Source of the DNA: CBDUZS01 sp965371785
GTDB lineage: Bacteria; Fermentibacterota; Fermentibacteria; Fermentibacterales; JCC-6
Direction of reading: 5' to 3'
Length of the DNA: 7,245 bases
Assembly: GCA_965371785.1 (NCBI GenBank)
Contig: CBDUZS010000089.1
Location: 1 to 7,245, forward strand
Shown here: in pieces, positions 1 through 6,491 of the stretch
Position numbering within the stretch: the stretch's first letter is position 1
How the letters are laid out: every line of letters begins with the position of its first letter
Notes under the pieces: model-generated
Database searches by the model: none
What the model was told of the DNA's origin: nothing
The model's input: the letters and a program-made list of their open reading frames with translations, nothing else
Position numbers and translations under genes: made by a program

Positions 1-15
1 CAATTCAGTTGGATA

Positions 16-1560
16 CTATTCCCACTCGATCGTACCCGGCGGTTTCGATGAGATGTCGTAGACAACCCGGTTGATTCCCTTCACCCGGTTCACGATAGAA
101 GATGAGATGTTTGCCAGGTGCTCGGAGTCCATCCTGTACCAGTCAGCCGTCATACCGTCAATAGAAGTTACAGCCCTGAGTGCAATGACCTTCTCATAGG
201 TTCTCAGGTCACCCATCACGCCAACGGTACGGACCGGCAGTAACACGGCAAAAGCCTGCCAGATACTGTCGTAGAGATCATGCTCCGTAAGGTAGTCGAT
301 GAATATCCTGTCCGCCCTGCGTAGGAGGTCCAGATACTCCCGGTTGACTTCTCCTATTATTCTCACTGCGAGTCCGGGCCCGGGAAACGGGTGTCTGGAG
401 ATCATCTGTTTCGGCAGGCCCAGTTCCCTGCCCAGTGCTCTAACCTCATCCTTGAAAAGTTCTCTGAGGGGTTCGAGGAGCTTGAGATTCATTCGTCCGG
501 GCAGTCCACCGACGTTGTGATGGCTCTTGATAGTTGCGGAGGGCCCCTTGAAGGAGACGCTCTCGATCACATCGGGATACAGTGTTCCCTGCGCAAGATG
601 GGTGACGCCTTCTATTCCCGATGCAGACATTTCGAACAACTCTATGAACACCCTGCCGATGATCTTCCTCTTGAGTTCGGGATCTGTGACTCCCGCAAGC
701 TCTGAGAGGAATTCTTCCCTGCCGTCTATTGTGATGAGAGACATCTCGAAATGCTCTCTGAACGTGTTCTCGACGAACTCACGTTCTCCGAGGCGAAGAA
801 GCCCGTTGTCAACGAAGATCGGAGTGAAACGATCGGGAACGGCCTCATGGAGAAGAGCGGCAACTACCGAAGAGTCCACGCCGCCCGACAGACCGAGAAT
901 AACCCTGTCTTCCGGACCGAGGCTGGCTCTAATGCCCTCTACGGCCCTCTTCCTGAAGGCGGTCATGTTCCAGTTCGGTTCCAGTCCGGCGATATCGAAA
1001 AGGAAATTCCTGAGAAGCTCGACGCCGAATTCGGTGTGGTGGACTTCGGGATGGAACTGAACGCCGAATCTCCGCTTCTGCCGGTTTTCAATCGCAGCAA
1101 TCGGAAGCGAGCCTGTCGAGGCGACAATCGTGTACCCTTCAGGTGCGCTCGAAACCCTGTCTCCATGACTCATCCAGGCCTGGAGACCGGGCTTGATTCC
1201 CTTCAGCAGAATCGTGTCGCTCACCGGTATCAGGTGTGCACGCCCGTACTCCCTCCGGGAGCCACCCTCGACTCTGCCATCGTTTTCGTTCCCGGCAAGC
1301 AGATGCATGCCGTAACAGATGCCGAGTACGGGCAGAACGGTATCGAAGATCTCAGGGGGAGGATTTGGCGCATCCGTGTCGTAGACACTCGAAGGGCTTC
1401 CGGAGAATATCAGTGCTGCCGGGTCGATGGAAAGAATCTTCTCCAGTGTTGCGTTGCCGGGTATGAGTTCACAGTACACTCCGAGTTCCCTTACACGCCT
1501 GGCAATCAGCTGGCTGTACTGTGAACCGAAATCGAGAATGGCAACCCCACCCGGAATCAT
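16..1560 (-). CDS. guaA: GMP synthase (glutamine-hydrolysing)
   Basis: Cytoplasmic enzyme converting XMP to GMP with ATP and glutamine, the last step of GMP synthesis. The 514-residue product has the usual family length. An N-terminal class I glutamine amidotransferase domain (about 1-195) has nucleophile C82 in GICYGM and the H170/E172 pair in FHPEV. The ATP-pyrophosphatase domain follows, with P-loop SGGVDSS at 225-231. The C-terminal dimerisation/XMP domain carries HHNVGGLP near 347-354, HPFPGPGLAVR near 390-400 and the terminal KPPGTIEWE. The start is the ATG at 1560-1558, because homology begins at once (VAILDFGSQYSQ) and the longer open frame upstream is only pyrG read out of frame. The start overlaps the pyrG stop (ATGA), so it is second in an operon. 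Oddity: the position after CYGM is H86 rather than the usual Gln, and the next loop (GNENDG) is unusual. Identity is certain; glutaminase efficiency is not. Confidence 0.98.
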   Translation of the reverse strand: MIPGGVAILDFGSQYSQLIARRVRELGVYCELIPGNATLEKILSIDPAALIFSGSPSSVYDTDAPNPPPEIFDTVLPVLGICYGMHLLAGNENDGRVEGGSRREYGRAHLIPVSDTILLKGIKPGLQAWMSHGDRVSSAPEGYTIVASTGSLPIAAIENRQKRRFGVQFHPEVHHTEFGVELLRNFLFDIAGLEPNWNMTAFRKRAVEGIRASLGPEDRVILGLSGGVDSSVVAALLHEAVPDRFTPIFVDNGLLRLGEREFVENTFREHFEMSLITIDGREEFLSELAGVTDPELKRKIIGRVFIELFEMSASGIEGVTHLAQGTLYPDVIESVSFKGPSATIKSHHNVGGLPGRMNLKLLEPLRELFKDEVRALGRELGLPKQMISRHPFPGPGLAVRIIGEVNREYLDLLRRADRIFIDYLTEHDLYDSIWQAFAVLLPVRTVGVMGDLRTYEKVIALRAVTSIDGMTADWYRMDSEHLANISSSIVNRVKGINRVVYDISSKPPGTIEWE

Positions 1561-3176
1561 TTGTGCAATGCCCTTCTTTTCATGGCTGCCGCCATGAATG
1601 CGGCAAAGAGTGGATGAGCCTGGAGTGGGCGGGATTTGAATTCCGGATGGAACTGGCAGGTAACAAACCAGGGGTGATCGGGACGCTCGATCATCTCGAT
1701 GAGAGTCCCGTCCGGAGAAAGACCGGTGTACGACATTCCTGCCTTCTCTATCAGTTCTCTGTAATCGTTGTTGAACTCGAACCGGTGCCTGTGACGCTCG
1801 GATATGGAACTGGAACCGTACGCTTCTGCGGCATGGCTGTCCTTCGCCAGCACGCACTCGTAAGCCCCGAGGCGCATTGTCCCGCCCTTTTTCACCACTT
1901 TCTTCTGGTCGTCCATCAGACAGATGACGGGATGGCGTGTGCCGGGATCGAATTCGATGCTGTTCGCACCATCCAGACCCGCGAGATTCCTGGCGGTTTC
2001 GATCACCGCGCACTGCAATCCGAGACAGATTCCGAAGAAGGGAATACCGTTCTCTCTGGCGAAGCTGACTGCTTCCAGCTTACCCTCGATCCCCCTGTGA
2101 CCGAATCCGCCGGGAACTAGAATGCCGTGAACGTCCTGAAGAAGGTTCGCGGCTCCCCCCTGGAGAGTCTCCGCCTCGACTCCCTGTATTGATACACTCA
2201 CATCGTTCGAGATTGCCCCATGCTTCAGGGCTTCGAATATGCTCTTGTAAGAATCCCTCAGGCTCATGTACTTGCCTACTACGGCAATTCTTACGTCGCC
2301 GCCTGACGGGTTGATAGCCCGATGAAGCATGCCCTGCCACTGGCTAAGATCCAGTCTGCGGGGAGCCAGATCCAGCTTCGCGAGGATGATCGTGTCAACG
2401 CCCTGCTCGGCAAGTTCGACGGGAACCTCGTAAATCGAGTTCTCTACGTTCCTCTCCTCTATGACGGCATACCTCGGCACGCTGCAGAAGAGGGAGAGTT
2501 TTTCGAAATGTTCTTCCTCCATGGGTTTCTCGGTACGACAGATGAGTACGTCAGGAATGATACCCAGCCCCCGCAGGAGGCCAACGGAGCGCTGGGAAGG
2601 TTTCGTTTTCATTTCGCCCGATGCGGAAAGGTATGGGAGAAGAGTGAGATGGACGAAAATCGAGTTGCCTGTACCAAGATCATGCGCGAGCTGCCTCAGG
2701 GCCTCCAGAAAGGGGAGTGACTCGATGTCGCCTATCGTACCGCCTACTTCTGTAATGGCAATGTCTACATCCGGGGAGCTGACCGACAGGATCGCCTTCT
2801 TGATCTCATCGGTTACGTGCGGTATGACCTGCACCGTTTTTCCCAGGTAACCGCCTTCTCTCTCTCTCGAGAGGACATTCGAATAGATTCTTCCGGCCGT
2901 ATAATTACTGTTCTGATTACAGGTAATTCCCGCATATCGCTCGTAGTGACCCAGGTCGAGATCGGTTTCGGCACCGTCATCCGTTACGAACACTTCACCA
3001 TGCTGGTAAGGCGACATCGTTCCAGGATCAACGTTCAGGTAGGGATCAAGCTTCTGCATCGTAACGCTGTAGCCCCTCTGTCTCAGGAGCAGAGCGAGAG
3101 ACGCTGCAGTGATGCCCTTCCCCAGCGAAGAAACCACTCCACCCGTTACGAAAACGTACTTCGTGTCCCGAACCAT
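1557..3176 (-). CDS. pyrG: CTP synthase
   Basis: Cytoplasmic enzyme that aminates UTP to CTP using ATP and glutamine; it forms tetramers and is allosterically activated by GTP. The 539-residue product is of normal length. The N-terminal synthetase domain starts with KYVFVTGGVVSSLGKG, containing the P-loop-like motif at about 12-21. It continues with LDPYLNVDPGTMSPYQHGEV (43-62), DDGAETDLDLGHYERY (66-81) and TEVGGTIGDIES (142-153). The C-terminal class I amidotransferase domain has PGGFGHRG (355-362), nucleophile C384 in GICLGLQ and H510/E512 in QFHPEF, so both active sites are intact. The start is the ATG at 3176-3174, which has GGAAGGG six bases upstream and the family-typical N-terminus; an ATG twelve codons earlier would add non-homologous residues. 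It is first in the pyrG-guaA unit and is transcribed divergently from the M16 peptidase gene. Confidence 0.98.
   Translation of the reverse strand: MVRDTKYVFVTGGVVSSLGKGITAASLALLLRQRGYSVTMQKLDPYLNVDPGTMSPYQHGEVFVTDDGAETDLDLGHYERYAGITCNQNSNYTAGRIYSNVLSREREGGYLGKTVQVIPHVTDEIKKAILSVSSPDVDIAITEVGGTIGDIESLPFLEALRQLAHDLGTGNSIFVHLTLLPYLSASGEMKTKPSQRSVGLLRGLGIIPDVLICRTEKPMEEEHFEKLSLFCSVPRYAVIEERNVENSIYEVPVELAEQGVDTIILAKLDLAPRRLDLSQWQGMLHRAINPSGGDVRIAVVGKYMSLRDSYKSIFEALKHGAISNDVSVSIQGVEAETLQGGAANLLQDVHGILVPGGFGHRGIEGKLEAVSFARENGIPFFGICLGLQCAVIETARNLAGLDGANSIEFDPGTRHPVICLMDDQKKVVKKGGTMRLGAYECVLAKDSHAAEAYGSSSISERHRHRFEFNNDYRELIEKAGMSYTGLSPDGTLIEMIERPDHPWFVTCQFHPEFKSRPLQAHPLFAAFMAAAMKRRALHK
1571..1576 (-). 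promoter_or_regulatory. guaA ribosome binding site inside pyrG
   Basis: GAAGGG on the minus strand lies 10 bases before the guaA ATG, within the last codons of pyrG. The spacing is slightly long, which fits a gene whose initiation is helped by ribosomes terminating at the overlapping pyrG stop. It supports the ATG at 1560 as the start. Confidence 0.6.
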
Positions 3177-3182
3177 AGATGT

Positions 3183-3189
3183 CCCTTCC
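3183..3189 (-). promoter_or_regulatory. pyrG ribosome binding site
   Basis: GGAAGGG on the minus strand, six bases before the ATG at 3176. It decides between this start and the in-frame ATG at 3212, which has no comparable site. Confidence 0.7.
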
Positions 3190-3198
3190 GAAAGATGG

Positions 3199-3227
3199 AA
3201 TATACAATCCATTCAACTCGCGAACAT
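3199..3227 (-). promoter_or_regulatory. candidate pyrG-guaA promoter
   Basis: On the minus strand, TATATT (3204-3199) matches five of six bases of a sigma-70 -10 box. At a 17-base spacing the -35 position is ATGTTC (3227-3222), a poor match. Transcription would begin near 3192, giving a leader of about 15 bases with little room for an attenuator or riboswitch. This is the best candidate I see in the divergent region, but the weak -35 makes it tentative. Confidence 0.3.
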
Positions 3228-3230
3228 GGC

Positions 3231-3243
3231 GTCCAAACCGGAC
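3231..3243. repeat. short inverted repeat in the divergent intergenic region
   Basis: GTCC and GGAC flank the five bases AAACC, midway between pyrG and the M16 peptidase gene and just upstream of both candidate -10 boxes. Four-base arms are easily found by chance, so this is recorded only as a possible operator half-site pair. Confidence 0.2.
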
Positions 3244-3264
3244 AATTTGTTAGATTACGAAGCA

Positions 3265-3270
3265 TATAAT
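3265..3270 (+). promoter_or_regulatory. -10 box of the M16 peptidase promoter
   Basis: A perfect TATAAT sits 34 bases before the ATG at 3305. Sixteen to eighteen bases upstream I see no good -35 hexamer (the region reads GACAATTT), and there is no TG extension directly before the -10. Transcription would start near 3277. The perfect hexamer in a short divergent intergenic space makes it credible; the missing -35 suggests an activator or a modest basal level. Confidence 0.5.
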
Positions 3271-3289
3271 CTTCTCCGCTGTATTGATT

Positions 3290-3296
3290 GAAGGAG
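3290..3296 (+). promoter_or_regulatory. ribosome binding site of the M16 peptidase gene
   Basis: GAAGGAG lies eight bases before the ATG at 3305. It rules out the in-frame TTG at 3284, which lies upstream of this site and would add seven residues in front of a well-formed signal peptide. Confidence 0.8.
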
Positions 3297-3304
3297 CTGT
3301 ATCC

Positions 3305-5977
3305 ATGAAGACATTCCTGTTACTGAGTACATGTACTCTCGTTCTTGCCGCACTGGCTCAAGCCGAGCCGCAAATTACCGTGCTGAACAATGGGCTCACC
3401 GTGATCACCGAGGAAATGCACTACGCTCCCGTGATCGCCTCCCTTATCTCGTACAGGGTGGGAAGCCGGAACGAGCAGGATGAGCTGGCCGGGATAAGCC
3501 ACTTCTGTGAGCACCTGATGTTCAAGGGAACACCCTCCATGCCCCTGGGCCGTTTCTGGCAGATCGTCCAGCGGGACGGCGGGTCCGCAAACGCATTCAC
3601 GAGCGAGGATGTAACGGTCTATTTTCTCCTGCTGCCATCCGGAAGACTCTCTGATGCGCTTCGGATAGAGAGCGACAGGATGGTCAACTGCATGATCGAT
3701 TCCGCAGAAGTCGTTTCGGAAAGAAACGTTGTTCACGAGGAGCGCAGGATGGGAATCGATGCCCCAGACGGTGCGCTCTACGAGGTGATGAATTCATCGG
3801 CTTTCACGGTCCATCCTTACGGACGCCCGGTCATAGGGTCCGATGAGACCATTCTCGGATACGATCACCACAAGGCCGCGGATTATTACGAATCCTGGTA
3901 CAATCCCAACAATGCCGTCCTCACCATCGTAGGCGATTTCGACACACGCGAGCTGCTCGACGAGATCGACTACTGGTTCGGAGACATTCCGTCACGGGAA
4001 TTACCTCCCGAGCCGGACATGGTGGAACCTCCACAGACTTCACGCAGGTACACGGAAATCGAGCATGAATCGAATCTCGGCAGGCTGATGATCGCTTTTC
4101 ATACGCCCTCGGGCTCGGATCCCGATTCACCGGTTCTCGATTTGATCTCGACGTACCTTTCATCCGGGAGAGCCAGCAGGCTGGATCAGGTTCTCGTCGA
4201 AACCGGTATTGCCAGCTCCGCCTATTCATGGAACAGCACTGGAATCGATCCGGGGCTGTTCGTGTTCGGCGTAACACTGATGCCGGATGTGGAAGCTTCT
4301 GAAGCCGAGGAAATCATCTGGGCGGAGATCGCTCTTCTGGCGGAAGAGGATCTCACACCTGAAGTGATGGAGAATCTGAAGACTAGGGTGAGAGCTTCAG
4401 ATATCCTGGGCGATATCACCCCTCTCGGGCGAGCCTTCGACCTGGGTCTCTCGATGACGATGTACGGCAACCCGTTCCAGAGTGATGACGATCTCGAGAC
4501 AATCGAAGCGACAACTACAGATGATATCCGCAGAGTTGCAGCAGCTTACTTCGTCAAGGGATCCGAAACCGTAGCCGTGCTGATTCCAACTGGAGGGCAC
4601 GAAGGTATTTCACGTGACAGGGAATCTCTGCCCACCGACGTACAGGAGCCTACTGCCATCGACTACGACGGTCTCGAGATTCCCGCCGAGATGCTTACTT
4701 GCCCTGATGTATCGATCTCACACAACGTAGTCCGCAAAACGCTGGATAACGGAGTGGAGATAATACTGAGGGAGGATCACAGTTTCCCCGTCATCTCCAT
4801 CTCCTTCGCGATTCCGCTAGGCATCTTTCGTGAAGATCCCTTTCTTGCGGGCATTGCAGGCGTAACCACCGAGATGATGCTTCGCGGATCGCATCAGCTC
4901 TCGTACTCCGAGTTCCATGACAGACTCGAATCAAAGGGTTCGTATCTCAGATTCGGCGCAGGCCACGAGCACTCCTCCGGTGAAATAACCTTGCTTTCCG
5001 AGGACATCGAGATAGCTCTCAGAACGGTCGCCGATCTCCTTATGAACCCGGCGTTCAGACGGGAAGATTTCGAGCAGGTGATATCGGAAGCACTTGCAGG
5101 CATCGAGAGAAGCCATGAGAACGTTTTCGCCATGTCAATGGAGAATCTGACCCGAATAGCTCTCGAAAGATCCGACCAGGCACACATTCCCACTGCAGAG
5201 ACGGTTGGAGCGATCACTCTGAGCAGCTCTTTTGCGTTCTTCCAGGCATGCTCACGGCCATCAGAATCCTGTATCACGATTGTCGGGGACATCGATCCAG
5301 ATGCTGTTCTCGAACAGATCGATGTTCTTTTCGGTTCCTGGGAAGATCCCAAATCGGATCTTCCACCTGTCGTGGTTCCCGTTCTCTCGACTCTGGCAGG
5401 AGACTCCATCGTGGAGACAATGCCGGGCAGGATGCAGGCTGCAGTCAGTATAGCCACTCCCGCTCCCGGTTACAATTGCGACGATTACATAGCTTTCAAC
5501 GTCATGAACCAGATTCTCGGCAGGGGAATCGGCTCCCGTCTGGGGCATTTCGTCAGGGATGACCAGGGTCTTGCATACGCAGTCGGAAGCTTCAACAACG
5601 CCATCGGCGATCAGGGGCTATTCATAGCCTACCTTTCCACCAGGGTGGACTACGTCGAGCAGGCGATTCAGTCGGTTCTTACCGAGACCATGAGGATGAG
5701 CACAGAGGAAGTGATGGAGATAGAACTCGAGCTGGTGAAGGCAAATGCCGTAGGCAGACATGCTCTCTCCTCTATGAGTTACCGGGGACAGGCCGGTTAC
5801 TTCACAAGTACTTTCATGCGGGGGCAACCGCTTGACTACGACATCGTGTCACTGCGGGAGAGGCTTGCGCTCACACGGGCACAACTCATGGGAATCGCAG
5901 CCACTTACTTCATCGACGAGTGGTTTGTCTCCATTGCGGGAGGTGTTGACGAAGACCTGAATCCGATAATGGAATAG
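3305..5977 (+). CDS. secreted M16-family zinc metallopeptidase, two-half fusion
   Basis: The 890-residue product begins with a Sec signal peptide: K2, a hydrophobic core at about 4-18 and likely cleavage after A20 in AQA-EP. It should act in the periplasm or outside the cell. The N-terminal half starts with VLNNGLTVITEE and carries the inverted zinc motif HFCEH (H66, E69, H70). The third ligand is E146, 76 residues beyond H70 as in other M16 enzymes, in VVHEE. This half is followed by its companion domain (SSGRASRL near 286-293). From about residue 476 the layout repeats (VVRKTLDNGVEIILRED). There the zinc motif is replaced by G519-V-T-T-E523, so that half cannot bind zinc in the usual way. 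The last domain keeps the conserved SRL and GLAY segments (R745, Y758), expected to help hold substrate. The layout is that of one-chain pitrilysin-type enzymes, whose halves close around peptides. The substrate is unknown, and the neighbours (pyrG-guaA divergent, a redox operon downstream) do not suggest one. Start chosen by GAAGGAG and the signal peptide. Confidence 0.93.
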   Translation: MKTFLLLSTCTLVLAALAQAEPQITVLNNGLTVITEEMHYAPVIASLISYRVGSRNEQDELAGISHFCEHLMFKGTPSMPLGRFWQIVQRDGGSANAFTSEDVTVYFLLLPSGRLSDALRIESDRMVNCMIDSAEVVSERNVVHEERRMGIDAPDGALYEVMNSSAFTVHPYGRPVIGSDETILGYDHHKAADYYESWYNPNNAVLTIVGDFDTRELLDEIDYWFGDIPSRELPPEPDMVEPPQTSRRYTEIEHESNLGRLMIAFHTPSGSDPDSPVLDLISTYLSSGRASRLDQVLVETGIASSAYSWNSTGIDPGLFVFGVTLMPDVEASEAEEIIWAEIALLAEEDLTPEVMENLKTRVRASDILGDITPLGRAFDLGLSMTMYGNPFQSDDDLETIEATTTDDIRRVAAAYFVKGSETVAVLIPTGGHEGISRDRESLPTDVQEPTAIDYDGLEIPAEMLTCPDVSISHNVVRKTLDNGVEIILREDHSFPVISISFAIPLGIFREDPFLAGIAGVTTEMMLRGSHQLSYSEFHDRLESKGSYLRFGAGHEHSSGEITLLSEDIEIALRTVADLLMNPAFRREDFEQVISEALAGIERSHENVFAMSMENLTRIALERSDQAHIPTAETVGAITLSSSFAFFQACSRPSESCITIVGDIDPDAVLEQIDVLFGSWEDPKSDLPPVVVPVLSTLAGDSIVETMPGRMQAAVSIATPAPGYNCDDYIAFNVMNQILGRGIGSRLGHFVRDDQGLAYAVGSFNNAIGDQGLFIAYLSTRVDYVEQAIQSVLTETMRMSTEEVMEIELELVKANAVGRHALSSMSYRGQAGYFTSTFMRGQPLDYDIVSLRERLALTRAQLMGIAATYFIDEWFVSIAGGVDEDLNPIME

Positions 5978-6019
5978 AGCCACTCAGGGGCGCATCAGAT
6001 GCATCACTGCCTCCGAGCC

Positions 6020-6048
6020 TTGACAATTTGGTACTGGAGTACTAATTT
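6020..6048 (+). promoter_or_regulatory. promoter of the Rrf2-ferredoxin operon
   Basis: A perfect -35 hexamer TTGACA (6020-6025) is followed after 17 bases by TAATTT (6043-6048), a weak -10; ACTAAT at 6041-6046 is an alternative with a 15-base spacer. Transcription should begin near 6055, leaving a leader of about 20 bases before the GTG start. The spacer is filled by the inverted repeat described separately, so a bound regulator would block RNA polymerase. The promoter makes the two downstream genes independent of the M16 gene, whose stop lies 96 bases before the regulator start. Confidence 0.6.
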
Positions 6049-6061
6049 AGAGAAGTACCAA
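6025..6061 (+). promoter_or_regulatory. probable Rrf2 operator with three GTAC half-sites
   Basis: TTGGTACT (6028-6035), AGTACTAA (6038-6045) and AGTACCAA (6054-6061) are three related half-sites. The first two form an inverted repeat around GG, and their symmetry extends imperfectly to 6025-6048 (nine of twelve positions pair). The first and third are exact reverse complements. The second and third are direct repeats 16 bases apart. The pair fills the -35/-10 spacer and the third touches the Shine-Dalgarno sequence. Placement right before an Rrf2 gene points to autoregulation. That the product binds here is inference. Confidence 0.55.
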
Positions 6062-6066
6062 GGAGG
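6060..6066 (+). promoter_or_regulatory. ribosome binding site of the Rrf2 gene
   Basis: AAGGAGG, a full Shine-Dalgarno match, lies seven bases before the GTG at 6074. It decides the start against the ATG at 5999, which lies upstream of the promoter itself. Confidence 0.85.
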
Positions 6067-6073
6067 TTTTTCA

Positions 6074-6487
6074 GTGGCGACTCCAGTTTCCATACCGGAA
6101 TCGGTAACCCTGGCCTTTCATGCAATGGCTCTCATCGCAATTGCCGGAAGCGGTGGAAGGCTCAGTCTTTCACAACTAAAAATAGGAAATGCATCCCTCG
6201 ATCATCTGTCAAAAGTGCTGCAGAAACTGGTCAGGGCAGGTTTCCTAAAATCGAAGCGGGGCGCCAAAGGTGGATTCCTTCTAGTAAAGCCCTCCGAGGA
6301 GATCACACTCCTTGATATATGGATAGCCCTCGAGGGCAGTGTATCCGTCGAGTCCTGCTCCCTCCTCGAGGACGGTTGTCCTCTTCCCAGGTGTGTGTTC
6401 GGGACACTGGTCGAGGATGGCAACAGACAATTCAAAGAGTATTTTGCTCACACTACACTTGCATCGTTCGCTGCCGAAGGGAATTAA
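6074..6487 (+). CDS. Rrf2-family transcriptional regulator with cluster-type cysteines
   Basis: The 137-residue product is the usual size for the family that includes IscR and NsrR. An N-terminal winged helix-turn-helix is visible: a first helix VTLAFHAMALIA (11-22), a recognition region SLDHLSKVLQKLVRAGFLKS (41-60) and a wing RGAKGGFLLVKPSEEITLLDI (62-82) with the typical RG-x-x-GG. C95, C102 and C107 follow (C-x6-C-x4-C, ending RCVFG), matching the three-cysteine cluster site of family members that sense iron-sulphur status, redox or nitric oxide. No His directly follows the third Cys as it does in IscR, so the fourth ligand is unknown. The GTG start is set by AAGGAGG seven bases upstream. 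The start of the next gene lies 1-4 bases after this stop, and a likely operator covers the promoter, so it probably controls itself and the ferredoxin-like gene. The ligand sensed is not shown by the sequence. Confidence 0.9.
   Translation: MATPVSIPESVTLAFHAMALIAIAGSGGRLSLSQLKIGNASLDHLSKVLQKLVRAGFLKSKRGAKGGFLLVKPSEEITLLDIWIALEGSVSVESCSLLEDGCPLPRCVFGTLVEDGNRQFKEYFAHTTLASFAAEGN
6476..6481 (+). promoter_or_regulatory. ribosome binding site of the ferredoxin-like gene
   Basis: GAAGGG overlaps the last codons of the Rrf2 gene. It lies seven bases before an in-frame GTG (6489) and ten before the ATG (6492), so either codon could be used; the difference is one residue. I chose the ATG as the more common start. 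Confidence 0.55.
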
Positions 6488-6491
6488 CGTG

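Noticed and set aside
1561..2013. Open frame extending guaA upstream by 151 codons on the minus strand
   Set aside because: The extension is the pyrG coding sequence read in another frame; its low-complexity Arg/Ser/Gly-rich translation has no family likeness, and the ATG at 1560 begins the GuaA homology.
751..2120. Two long plus-strand open frames (751-1524 and 1521-2120) opposite guaA and pyrG
   Set aside because: Antisense shadows of strongly conserved genes. Their translations show no recognisable domain, and codon structure follows the minus-strand genes.
2857..2873. Six TC repeats followed by a CTCTCGAGAG palindrome inside pyrG
   Set aside because: Encodes the normal SREREGG segment of CTP synthase. 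The run is short for phase variation, and frameshifting an essential gene is implausible.
3326..3334. Possible lipobox (LST-C10) in the M16 signal peptide
   Set aside because: Thr at the -1 position is unfavourable and C10 sits in the middle of the hydrophobic core; AQA-EP gives a better signal peptidase I site.
4894..5457. 187-codon minus-strand open frame inside the M16 gene
   Set aside because: Shadow of the well-supported plus-strand coding sequence, with no ribosome binding site or domain that I can see.
5978..6019. Possible terminator after the M16 gene
   Set aside because: Only a weak GGGGC/GCCTC pairing with a wobble and a small GCAT-CAG-ATGC stem are present, with no following T run. 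GATGCATC is an 8-base palindrome likely due to chance.
6339..6491. Upstream extension of the ferredoxin-like reading frame into the Rrf2 gene
   Set aside because: The region codes for the Rrf2 C-terminus in another frame, and the ferredoxin homology begins just after the Shine-Dalgarno at 6476-6481.
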